From positions 1 to 6,136 of the forward strand of contig JAFXOO010000178.1 of NCBI GenBank assembly GCA_017528675.1: a stretch of DNA of 6,136 bases. The letters are read 5' to 3'. Position 1 is the first letter of the stretch. Every line of letters starts with the position of its first letter. Below, in pieces: positions 1-5,941 of the stretch. The notes under the pieces are model-generated. The model was not told the DNA's origin. It searched no databases and worked only from the letters and a program-made list of their open reading frames with translations. This DNA is from Oscillospiraceae bacterium (GTDB lineage Bacteria; Bacillota; Clostridia; Oscillospirales; Ruminococcaceae). Made by a program: the position numbers and the translations under genes.

Positions 1-99
1 CCGACTCAGGAGGGGCTGCTCGCCCCTCCTAAACCACCCTCGGCAGGGCGGTGACCGCCCTGCACCCGCAGGTTTTATTCTGCTAAGTTGTTAGCATTG
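1..99 (-). repeat. Multi-hairpin dispersed repeat, copy 1 (cut by window edge)
   Basis: This stretch matches 3038-3136 at 97 of 99 positions in the same orientation; the differences are at 31 (A versus G) and 76 (T versus C). It holds three stem-loops: arms 6-16 and 22-32 around TGCTC, arms 43-51 and 55-63 of GCAGGGCGG/CCGCCCTGC around TGA, and TGCTAA/TTAGCA at 81-96 around GTTG. Similarity to the second copy stops after position 99. The first bases, CCGAC, are the right arm of a further hairpin seen whole in copy 2, so the element continues left of the window. It lies downstream of the last gene of the typA operon and is assigned to the minus strand because that is the transcribed direction. 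There is no coding potential. Function is unknown; RNA 3'-end structure or a mobile repeat are both possible. Confidence 0.85.
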
Positions 100-106
100 C
101 ACCCCC

Positions 107-182
107 AGCCCCCTCCCCATCGGGGAGGGGCTAAATTGCGGGGCCTTCGGCCCGAAGCACCCTGATCGGGGCTGCCGCCCCG
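107..182 (-). other. Cluster of three GC-rich hairpins
   Basis: Three further stem-loops follow copy 1 of the repeat. The first pairs 107-118 with 122-132 around ATC, with one bulged C. The second pairs GGGCC (141-145) with GGCCC (149-153) around TTC; it competes with an alternative stem CTTCG/CGAAG (145-149 with 153-157). The third is a perfect 6-bp CGGGGC/GCCCCG stem (167-172 with 177-182) around TGCC. They lie in the non-coding tail downstream of the LRR lipoprotein gene. No reading frame or U-tract accompanies them. This block has no second copy in the window, so whether it belongs to the repeat or is a separate element cannot be decided here. Confidence 0.6.
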
Positions 183-211
183 AACCCTGCAAATAGCTTT
201 TTCGACAGACT

Positions 212-242
212 GAGCTCCCCTTTCATCCAAAAAGGGGAGCTC
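212..242 (-). terminator. Terminator-like hairpin after the lipoprotein gene
   Basis: A perfect 12-bp stem, GAGCTCCCCTTT with AAAGGGGAGCTC, closes a 7-nt loop and begins 8 nt after the stop codon of the lipoprotein gene. The position fits the transcript end of the typA operon. On the minus strand the stem is followed by AGTCTGTCG and then A residues, not a U-tract, so it is not a textbook intrinsic terminator. It may protect the mRNA 3' end, or stop polymerase with help from the hairpins beyond it. Confidence 0.5.
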
Positions 243-250
243 TTATCCTG

Positions 251-946
251 TTATTCCGTTGCAGTCGGGAATCCGTTTTCCTGCGCCCACTGGAGAATGG
301 CAGCGCCTTCGGGGGCGTGGATGGTGCATTTGGGATCCAGCTCCTCAAGTCCCCAGCTCTGGTAGGTCAGCTCCGGGTTCAGGACATGCAGGTCTGTAAG
401 CTGGCAGCCGGACAGCAGCTCCTCCTGTGTCTCGGTGACAGAAGCCGGAATCGTCAGTTCAGAGAGCGCACAGCAGCCCGCAAATGTCGCACGGGGAAGC
501 TTTGTCACGCCGGACGGAATGTTGATCGTGGTCATGCTGTCGCAGTCCAGAAATGCCTGCTCACCAATGACAGTGATCGTGTCCGGCAGCGTCAGTGTCT
601 CGATGTCCCATGCTGCTTCAAAGGCATACTGCCCGATCTCGGTCACGGTGTTGCCGCCGATCTGGGAGGTCACCACAACATCCTTGTCATTGCCCTTGTA
701 CTTCAGGATCACAGCCGTGCCGTCATCCCGGATGGTATAGGTGAAGCGGTCAAGCGGGGTGGCACCGGCATCAATCTCATCCGATGCAGCCGTCACAGCC
801 TCGGTGGTGCTGTCATCGGCCATCCACTCCTTCACCAGGGAGTTGACTTCCTGCTGCTCATTTTCGCTCACGGCCTCCTCCTTGCTGCAAGCGCACAGCA
901 GCACCGCAGGAATCAGAAGACATGCTAACAGTATCGGTTTTCTCAT
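251..946 (-). CDS. BspA-type leucine-rich-repeat lipoprotein
   Basis: A predicted cell-surface lipoprotein of 231 residues. Residues 1-19 form a signal peptide with basic start MRK and a hydrophobic core; the lipobox LCAC makes Cys20 the likely lipidated residue. An acidic, Thr-rich linker (about 21-65) follows. From about residue 68 come degenerate 23-residue LRR_5/BspA-like repeats, with the pattern VTxIGxxAFxxC...LxxIxIP at 101-123, 124-146, 147-169 and about 170-190. A closing segment, TIHAPEGAAILQWAQENGF, is typical of the last unit in clostridial BspA-like proteins. Such domains usually bind proteins or host surfaces; the ligand here is unknown. The ATG overlaps the typA stop as ATGA, and AGAGG lies 9 nt upstream, so translation is probably coupled to typA. 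The protein is short for this family, but the signal, the linker and the closing repeat are all present, so it appears complete. Confidence 0.88.
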   Translation of the reverse strand: MRKPILLACLLIPAVLLCACSKEEAVSENEQQEVNSLVKEWMADDSTTEAVTAASDEIDAGATPLDRFTYTIRDDGTAVILKYKGNDKDVVVTSQIGGNTVTEIGQYAFEAAWDIETLTLPDTITVIGEQAFLDCDSMTTINIPSGVTKLPRATFAGCCALSELTIPASVTETQEELLSGCQLTDLHVLNPELTYQSWGLEELDPKCTIHAPEGAAILQWAQENGFPTATE

Positions 947-2763
947 GCTTTTTTACCTCTTATCTTTGCTCTCTGGACATTGTCCAGCACTCTCTTGCGG
1001 ATGCGCAGACTCTTGGGCGTGACTTCAAGCAGCTCATCATCTGCCAGGAATTCCAGGCAGTCCTCCAGGCTCATGATTCTCGGCGGCACCAGACGCAGTG
1101 CATCATCCGAACCGGATGCACGGGTGTTGGTCAGGTGCTTTCTCTTGCAGACGTTGACGACCAGATCCTCGGCCTTCGGGGAAACACCCACAACCATACC
1201 CTCGTAAACCGGCACACCTGCGCCGATAAAGAGCGTGCCACGCTCCTGCGCATTGTACAGGCCATAGGTCACGGCTTCACCGCTCTCGTGGCAGATCAGG
1301 GAGCCGGTGCTGCGTCTCGGAATATCGCCCTTATAGGGGATATAGCTGTCAAAGACGCTGCTCATGATGCCCTCGCCTCTGGTATTGGTCAGGAATTCGC
1401 TCTTATAGCCGAACAGACCTCTCGACGGAATCAGGAATTCGAGCCTGGTGCGGCTGCCCTGCGGCTGCATGGATTGCAGCTCGCCCTTACGGGTGCCCAT
1501 CTTTTCCATAACCGTACCGACGCATTCCTCCGGAACGTCCACCACGAGCAGTTCCTGCGGCTCATAGAGCTTGCCGTCAATGGTCTTGTAAAGCACACGG
1601 GGCGTGGAGACAGACAGCTCATAGCCCTCACGGCGCATATTCTCCACAAGGATGGACAGATGCATTTCGCCACGGCCTGCCACGCTGAAGGAATCCGTAT
1701 TGTCGGTTTCGGTCACACGCAGGGATACATCCCGCAGCAGCTCCTTGAACAGGCGGTCACGGAGCTGACGGGAGGTCACAAACTTGCCCTCACGGCCGGC
1801 AAACGGCGAATCGTTGACGGAGAAGGTCATCTCCATGGTCGGCTCGCTGATATGGGTGAAGGGGATTGCCTCCGGAGCCTCCGGTGCGCAGATCGTATCA
1901 CCGATGGTGATATCCGCAATACCGGAGAGGATGACAATATCTCCGACCGTTGCAGTCTCGGTATTGACCTGGTTGAGTCCCTGCATCTGTGCAAGGGAAA
2001 CGATCTTGGCGGAATTGTGCTTGTCCGGGTCATTGGCATTGACGACCGTGATCTGCTGGCCGACCTTCACAGTGCCCCGGTTGATGCGGCCTATGGCGAT
2101 ACGGCCGACGTAGTCGTTATAGTCAATCGAGGAGACGAGCATTTGCAGCGGTGCCTCCTCCTCACCCTCCGGCGGCTGGATATAGGAGAGGATGGTCTCG
2201 AACAGGGGTGTGAGGTCGGTGCCCTCGGTGTCCTTGTCGAGGGAAGCGGTGCCTGCACGGCCGGAGCAATAGAGAATCGGGCTTTCGAGCTGCGCATCAT
2301 CGGCATCGAGATCGAGCAGCAGGAGCTGTACCTCATCGGCAATCTCGTCCAGACGGGCATCCGGGCGGTCAATCTTGTTGACAACAATGATGATCTTGTG
2401 TCCCATCTCCAGCGCCTTGGAGAGCACGAAGCGGGTCTGGGGCATGGGGCCTTCGGCGGCATCCACCAGCAGGATCACGCCGTCCACCATCGAGAGCACA
2501 CGCTCCACCTCGCCGCCGAAATCGGCATGGCCGGGGGTGTCGATGATGTTGATTTTCACATCGCCGTACTGTACGGCAGTATTCTTCGCCAGAATTGTGA
2601 TACCACGCTCACGCTCGATGTCATTGGAGTCCATGACACGTTCTGCAACGGCCTGGTTCTCACGGAACACGCCGCCCTGCTTGAGCATTTCATCCACAAG
2701 CGTGGTCTTGCCGTGGTCAACGTGCGCAATAATGGCGATATTTCTGAGGTTCTCTCTGATCAT
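943..2763 (-). CDS. typA: Ribosome-associated translational GTPase TypA/BipA
   Basis: Full-length TypA/BipA of 606 residues, about the family's usual length. GTPase motifs in order: G1 AHVDHGKT (13-20), switch I RERGITI (51-57), G3 DTPGHADFGGEVER (75-88), G4 NKID (129-132) and G5 SGRA (167-170). A beta-barrel domain II follows (about 205-295), then EF-G-like domains III and V (about 305-385 and 395-480) and the BipA-specific C-terminal domain (about 485-606). Known family members bind the 70S ribosome at the EF-G site and help large-subunit assembly and growth under cold or other stress. The start MIRENLRN is chosen because AAAGGA lies 11 nt upstream and known homologues begin there. In-frame ATGs at 2775 and 2790 lack a usable ribosome site, and the frame upstream of 2809 lies before the promoter. 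It shares an ATGA overlap with the LRR lipoprotein gene downstream. Confidence 0.97.
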   Translation of the reverse strand: MIRENLRNIAIIAHVDHGKTTLVDEMLKQGGVFRENQAVAERVMDSNDIERERGITILAKNTAVQYGDVKINIIDTPGHADFGGEVERVLSMVDGVILLVDAAEGPMPQTRFVLSKALEMGHKIIIVVNKIDRPDARLDEIADEVQLLLLDLDADDAQLESPILYCSGRAGTASLDKDTEGTDLTPLFETILSYIQPPEGEEEAPLQMLVSSIDYNDYVGRIAIGRINRGTVKVGQQITVVNANDPDKHNSAKIVSLAQMQGLNQVNTETATVGDIVILSGIADITIGDTICAPEAPEAIPFTHISEPTMEMTFSVNDSPFAGREGKFVTSRQLRDRLFKELLRDVSLRVTETDNTDSFSVAGRGEMHLSILVENMRREGYELSVSTPRVLYKTIDGKLYEPQELLVVDVPEECVGTVMEKMGTRKGELQSMQPQGSRTRLEFLIPSRGLFGYKSEFLTNTRGEGIMSSVFDSYIPYKGDIPRRSTGSLICHESGEAVTYGLYNAQERGTLFIGAGVPVYEGMVVGVSPKAEDLVVNVCKRKHLTNTRASGSDDALRLVPPRIMSLEDCLEFLADDELLEVTPKSLRIRKRVLDNVQRAKIRGKKA

Positions 2764-2808
2764 TTGGATAGGCATCCTTTCTTTTTTCATGATAGTTATA
2801 TCTTTACC

Positions 2809-2837
2809 AGTATAGCACAAAAGCCCTGTAATTGCAA
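2809..2837 (-). promoter_or_regulatory. Sigma-A-type promoter of typA
   Basis: Read on the minus strand, TTGCAA (2832-2837) and TATACT (2809-2814) are separated by exactly 17 nt, and TGC directly before TATACT gives an extended -10. Transcription should begin near 2802, leaving a leader of about 40 nt before the typA ATG at 2763. The surrounding DNA is AT-rich compared with the genes. It would drive the typA-lipoprotein pair. Confidence 0.8.
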
Positions 2838-2989
2838 GGTTTTTGCAGAAATTTCGGCGTTTTGGCGGTAAATGCACGCTCTGTGCGGAGGGTTTTTGAT
2901 ACCGGGACGGGAATTCCGGCAGAAAAGGGCGGTGCTCTCTTGCAGAAAGCATCGCCCTCATCTTGTCATATGGTGCGCATTTGCCGCCT

Positions 2990-3018
2990 TCAGGCGGGCT
3001 TTGTGCGGTGTTGCCTTA
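2990..3018. repeat. Solitary MITE end, upstream of typA
   Basis: These 29 bases are identical to the right end of the MITE at 6091-6119, including the 17-bp terminal inverted repeat TGTGCGGTGTTGCCTTA (3002-3018) and the CAGGCGGGCTT just inside it. Inside that, GCCGCC TTCA GGCGGGC (about 2983-2997) gives a compact hairpin resembling the one in the full element, and identity then fades. No matching left end is found between here and typA, so this is a truncated or diverged copy, or a one-ended relative. It begins about 150 bp upstream of the typA -35 box. Confidence 0.75.
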
Positions 3019-3026
3019 AGCTTTTT

Positions 3027-3136
3027 GTCGGCTTGCGCCGACTCAGGAGGGGCTGCTCGCCCCTCCTGAACCACCCTCGGCAGGGCGGTGACCGCCCTGC
3101 ACCCGCAGGTTTCATTCTGCTAAGTTGTTAGCATTG
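3027..3136 (-). repeat. Multi-hairpin dispersed repeat, copy 2
   Basis: Four successive stem-loops are seen: GTCGGC/GCCGAC (3027-3032 with 3037-3042) around TTGC; an 11-bp stem (3043-3053 with 3059-3069) around TGCTC; GCAGGGCGG/CCGCCCTGC (3080-3088 with 3092-3100) around TGA; and TGCTAA/TTAGCA (3118-3123 with 3128-3133) around GTTG. Positions 3038-3136 match 1-99 of the window at 97 of 99 positions. The element begins 8 bp after a MITE end and stops 21 bp from the stop codon of the CYTH gene, so it forms the 3' non-coding tail of that operon. The intergenic stretch 2764-3157 is otherwise filled by the typA leader and promoter, the MITE end, and about 135 bp (2843-2980) in which nothing is recognised. 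Confidence 0.88.
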
Positions 3137-3157
3137 TTCAGGCGGCAGGAAACGTTT

Positions 3158-3673
3158 TTATTCCGGGAATGCCAGATTCCGGGACATTTCATAGTTGCTG
3201 TAGCCCGGCTTCCCGGTCACATCTTCGAGAATCCCGATCTGCTCCGGCAGCGTCACCGGTGTATCAATGGACGGCAGCTCAATTTCAAGCGTGGCAAGTG
3301 TCTCACTGAACGCATAGACATCCAGCTCAAAGACCTGACCGAGGTGCGTGAAGACATACCGCACCTTCCGGATCGGATGCATCTCCGGATCCGCCTCGTG
3401 CAGCAGCTCCTGATACGCCGCTTCGCTGATCTCATCCTCAAGCTCAATGCGCTCCCCGAAGCCGATGGTCTGCTTGCGGGTATAGGTAAAGTGCCAGCCC
3501 CGCTCCGGTGTGCCACGCCTGCGCACACGGCGGGAAAATCCGTCCTCTCCGGGTGTCAGATAGGTCTGCGTGATCTCATCGGCACGCACCTCCGGAAGTG
3601 CCGCCAGCACCTGTGCGGAGGGACGGCGGATGAGATACTTCCGCTCAATCTCCAGCGGCATCTGTTCTGTCAT
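3158..3673 (-). CDS. CYTH-domain protein, probable triphosphatase
   Basis: A 171-residue cytosolic protein of the CYTH / triphosphate tunnel metalloenzyme superfamily. The signature ExExK is EIERK at residues 8-12. Other expected tunnel residues are visible: RVRRR (49-53), the TRK basic pair (R66, K67), the ELEDE acidic run (77-81), RKVR (102-105), ELDVY (116-120) and LEIELPS (129-135), ending with the family's TGKPGYSNYEMS stretch. Small bacterial members hydrolyse inorganic triphosphate or thiamine triphosphate with a divalent metal; a few make cAMP. The substrate cannot be told from sequence. The start at 3673 is supported by GGAGG 10 nt upstream and by the ATGA overlap with the thioesterase gene; Met5 is a weaker alternative. 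It is the last gene of the operon, with the hairpin repeat right after it. Confidence 0.9.
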   Translation of the reverse strand: MTEQMPLEIERKYLIRRPSAQVLAALPEVRADEITQTYLTPGEDGFSRRVRRRGTPERGWHFTYTRKQTIGFGERIELEDEISEAAYQELLHEADPEMHPIRKVRYVFTHLGQVFELDVYAFSETLATLEIELPSIDTPVTLPEQIGILEDVTGKPGYSNYEMSRNLAFPE

Positions 3674-4062
3674 TTGCCCCTTGCCTCCGCTTTCTTCCGG
3701 AATCGCTCCGCATCGACGACAAAGCGCTTGTGCGTGCCGCTGCCGATCTCCCCGGCGGTGTCAGAAGCACTCACCCGCAGCGTCAGCTCACGGCCGTTTG
3801 CGGAAAGCAGCTCTGCTCTGGCGGTCACGGTCATCCCCTGGGGCGTGGCGGCAGTGTGACGGATGGAAAGCTCCGTACCGACAGTGGTCTCCCCTTCCTC
3901 CAGGAACGGCGCAGCCGCTTCGCAGGCAGCCTGCTCCATCAGCGCTGCCATCATGGGTGTAGCAAAAACGTCCAGCGAACCGCTCCCCACCGCAGAGGCG
4001 AGCTTGTCGGCGGTCACGGTCACGGAAACCTCGGCGGTATAGCCGGGTGTGATCTCTCTCAT
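3670..4062 (-). CDS. Hotdog-fold thioesterase of the FlK family
   Basis: A 130-residue single-domain hotdog thioesterase resembling fluoroacetyl-CoA thioesterase FlK. Recognisable blocks are GSGSLDVFATPMMAALMEQAA (26-46), VGTELSIRHTAATPQGM (61-77) and GSGTHKRFVVD (107-117). Recalling the FlK active site as Thr42, Glu50, Gly69, His76 and Arg120, all five are found here at a constant offset of seven: T35, E43, G62, H69, R113. The family hydrolyses acyl-CoA thioesters, but outside the fluoroacetate producer the physiological substrate is usually unknown, and fluoroacetate resistance should not be assumed. A strong AAAGGAGG lies 10 nt upstream of the ATG, inside the preceding HD gene. Both ends overlap neighbours by 4 nt, so translation is probably coupled. 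Confidence 0.92.
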   Translation of the reverse strand: MREITPGYTAEVSVTVTADKLASAVGSGSLDVFATPMMAALMEQAACEAAAPFLEEGETTVGTELSIRHTAATPQGMTVTARAELLSANGRELTLRVSASDTAGEIGSGTHKRFVVDAERFRKKAEARGK

Positions 4063-4649
4063 AGCAGCATGCCCTCCTTTGTGGCGGTTTCGATAATCTC
4101 GGCGGCAAGCTGTCCGATGATTTCGCTGCCGTCGTCTGTAACGCCGCAGTTGCGTGCTTTTACCTGCTCTGCACGGACGTCATGCTCCTTCCAGGAGATG
4201 CCGCCTTTCCGGAAATTCAGCAGCAGCGGCTGCACACGGTCAAGCGCATTGGCAAATTTTGCTTCCGGCGTTTCCCGTGCCTCAAATTCCTCCCAGAGCG
4301 CCCGGTATTCCCGGCACTGCTCCTCCGGCAGCAGCGCAAAGAGCCGGTCTGCGGCCTTCTGCTCACGGGCGGCCTTGGTCTTGTAGCCCTCGGTGTCATA
4401 GCAGTAGGTGTCGCCGGCGTCAATCTCCACAACATCGTGGATGAGCACCATTTTCACGGTGTGCAGCACATCGACCTTCTCTCTTGCATGCTCTGCTAAA
4501 ATGCAGGCCATGATTGCCAGGTGAAAGCTGTGCTCAGCATCGTTCTCCCGCCTGTCCTCATGCAGGACATAGGTGCGGCGGTAGATGTTTTTCAGATGAT
4601 CCAGCTCCAGGATGAAGGCGAGCTGGCTGTTGAATCTTGCATTATCCAT
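4059..4649 (-). CDS. HD-domain phosphohydrolase, YfbR/HD_3 5'-nucleotidase type
   Basis: A 196-residue all-helical cytosolic HD protein of the HD_3 group, which includes E. coli YfbR (5'-deoxynucleotidase) and HDDC2. The metal-binding set is complete: H40 in RRENDAEHS, H71-D72 in LIHDVVEIDAGD, and D137 in ANALDRVQPLL. E75 and D80, matching the catalytic Glu and the base-contacting Asp of YfbR by spacing, are also present. The likely reaction is removal of phosphate from nucleoside 5'-monophosphates; base and sugar preference is not predictable. The start MDNARF at 4649 is chosen because GAGGGGG lies 6 nt upstream. An in-frame ATG 33 bp further up (4682) falls inside a hairpin and adds residues not typical of the family. 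It is followed by the thioesterase gene with an ATGA overlap. Confidence 0.92.
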   Translation of the reverse strand: MDNARFNSQLAFILELDHLKNIYRRTYVLHEDRRENDAEHSFHLAIMACILAEHAREKVDVLHTVKMVLIHDVVEIDAGDTYCYDTEGYKTKAAREQKAADRLFALLPEEQCREYRALWEEFEARETPEAKFANALDRVQPLLLNFRKGGISWKEHDVRAEQVKARNCGVTDDGSEIIGQLAAEIIETATKEGMLL

Positions 4650-4670
4650 GGTGATCCCCCTCTTGAAGCA

Positions 4671-4702
4671 GAGGGTCTGCAACCGGATGGCCGCAGACCC
4701 TC
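4671..4702 (-). other. Intercistronic hairpin before the HD gene
   Basis: A perfect 10-bp stem, GAGGGTCTGC with GCAGACCCTC, closes a 12-nt loop. It fills most of the 63-nt gap between the GH3 stop codon (4713-4715) and the HD start (4649), ending 21 nt before that ATG and just upstream of its GAGGGGG ribosome site. On the minus strand no U-tract follows, so full termination is unlikely. An mRNA processing or stability element that sets different levels of the GH3 and downstream genes is a reasonable inference. Confidence 0.65.
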
Positions 4703-4712
4703 ATCTGATACG

Positions 4713-5918
4713 TTAATCCAGTAACCCGAGCTTTTCCTTTTCCTGCAAAATGCGCAGGACACTTTCGTCAATGCGGGTCTCGGAGATTTCGCCGTCTGCA
4801 ACGGCATCCTTCAGTCCCTGCAAAGCGCTTTCAAAATCCTCCGGAATCAGGAGGACATCCACGCCTGCCTGTACCGCCATGACAGCCGCCTCCGAGGAGC
4901 TGTAGCTGCCGGCGATGGTGTTCATCTGCAAGGAATCCGTCACGATGACGCCTTCAAAGCCCAGTTCGCCACGCAGCAGGTCTGTGCAGACGGCCTTTGA
5001 CAGGCACGCCGGCAGGTCATCGCCCACGCCGGTCACAACCTGGTGGCTGACCATGACAAAGTCAGAGCCTGCCTTGATACCGGCTCTGAACGGGACAAAT
5101 TCTGCCTCCCGCAGCTCATCGAGCGAACGGTCAATGACAATTTTCTCGTCTGTGTGGGCATTGCCGTCCTCGGCACCGAGGCCGGGGAAGTGCTTGAGCG
5201 TTGCAGCAACACCGGTATCCTGCAACCCCTGTACAACGCCGGTGACCATCCTGGCTACGACTTCGGGGTCATCGCTGAAAATGCGGTCGCCCAGCTCGTT
5301 GGTTTCGCTGAGGTTGACATCTGCAACCGGCGCAAAATCAAGGTTGAAGCCGAACTGGCGGATGTCGTTGCCGAGCGTCTGGCCGAGGGTATAGGCTTCC
5401 TCGGCGTTGTCACGTTCACCATAGGCACGCATTTTCTCCAGACGGGTGGTGCGCAGATTCGATGCCACACGGGAGACTGTGCCGCCCTCCTCGTCCACAG
5501 CAAGAAAGACACCCACGCCGGTGGTGGCACGCATGAAATGCTGCGTGTCCGTCAGCATGGCCTTGGTCTGTGCAGAATCCTGAAGATTCGGGGAAAAGTA
5601 AATCAGTCCGCCGACCGGATGCTCACTCATGGCAAGCTTCGAGGCCTCGCCGCACTGGGTGACCTGGGTGAAGCCGGTGAGCGCTTCAGGCGTGATAATG
5701 AACATCTGGTGGAGCTTCTGGTCAAGATCCATTTTAGCGAGCACCTGCTCAGGGGAGCTGTGGAGCGGCTCTGTGACGATCTCCTCTGTCGTTTCCTCCG
5801 GGGCATCCGTCGGTGCCGCAGCCGTCGGTTCAGAGGTTGCCGGCGCACTGCCGCAGCCTGTCAGCAGCATTGCTGCGGATAACAGCAGCGATGCAAAGCG
5901 AATGTGTTTTCTTGCCAT
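4713..5918 (-). CDS. Lipoprotein glycoside hydrolase family 3, NagZ-like
   Basis: A 401-residue surface lipoprotein. Residues 1-21 are a signal peptide; the lipobox LTGC makes Cys22 the lipidation site. A Thr/Ala/Glu-rich linker runs to about residue 55, followed by a single GH3 TIM-barrel domain (about 58-399) without the second domain of large beta-glucosidases, as in NagZ-type beta-N-acetylhexosaminidases. Motifs: PVGGLIYF (101-108), VDEEGG (141-146), NLDFAPVADV (192-201), KHFPGLG (242-248) and VTDSLQM with probable nucleophile D328. His255 of the NagZ-type acid/base loop is kept, but its Asp partner (DxH) appears as Asn253. Likely work is trimming GlcNAc from peptidoglycan fragments outside the membrane; another beta-hexosaminide is possible. 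The start at 5918 has AAAGGAG 12 nt upstream; the GTG at 5957 lies inside the MITE end and is rejected. Confidence 0.92.
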   Translation of the reverse strand: MARKHIRFASLLLSAAMLLTGCGSAPATSEPTAAAPTDAPEETTEEIVTEPLHSSPEQVLAKMDLDQKLHQMFIITPEALTGFTQVTQCGEASKLAMSEHPVGGLIYFSPNLQDSAQTKAMLTDTQHFMRATTGVGVFLAVDEEGGTVSRVASNLRTTRLEKMRAYGERDNAEEAYTLGQTLGNDIRQFGFNLDFAPVADVNLSETNELGDRIFSDDPEVVARMVTGVVQGLQDTGVAATLKHFPGLGAEDGNAHTDEKIVIDRSLDELREAEFVPFRAGIKAGSDFVMVSHQVVTGVGDDLPACLSKAVCTDLLRGELGFEGVIVTDSLQMNTIAGSYSSSEAAVMAVQAGVDVLLIPEDFESALQGLKDAVADGEISETRIDESVLRILQEKEKLGLLD

Positions 5919-5930
5919 GATGGGGTGAGT

Positions 5931-5939
5931 CTCCTTTCT
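5931..5939 (-). promoter_or_regulatory. Ribosome-binding site of the GH3 gene beside the MITE
   Basis: AGAAAGGAG on the minus strand lies 12 nt before the ATG at 5918, a slightly long spacing, with no alternative start codon between. The MITE's terminal repeat begins only 3 bp upstream of this site, so any transcript entering from the right carries the element directly against the ribosome-binding site. Confidence 0.75.
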
Positions 5940-5941
5940 GT

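Noticed and set aside
1..242. Possible CRISPR array or tRNA cluster from the many short palindromes
   Set aside because: The hairpins differ in sequence and spacing, there are no uniform repeat-spacer units, and no cloverleaf with a T-loop is seen.
922..2871. Long plus-strand open frame of 649 codons antisense to typA
   Set aside because: It mirrors typA, whose motifs and length are unmistakable. The translation shows no recognisable domain, and the opposite frame is open because of GC-rich codon use.
2764..2961. N-terminal extension of TypA by 66 residues
   Set aside because: The extension would begin upstream of a good promoter (2809-2837), has no family similarity, and the family start with a ribosome site is at 2763.
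3125..3859. Plus-strand open frame of 244 codons across the CYTH and thioesterase genes
   Set aside because: It crosses two well-supported minus-strand genes and the edge of the hairpin repeat, and its translation shows no family features.
5043..5882. Plus-strand open frame of 279 codons antisense to the GH3 gene
   Set aside because: Shadow of the GH3 coding sequence, with no start context or domain.
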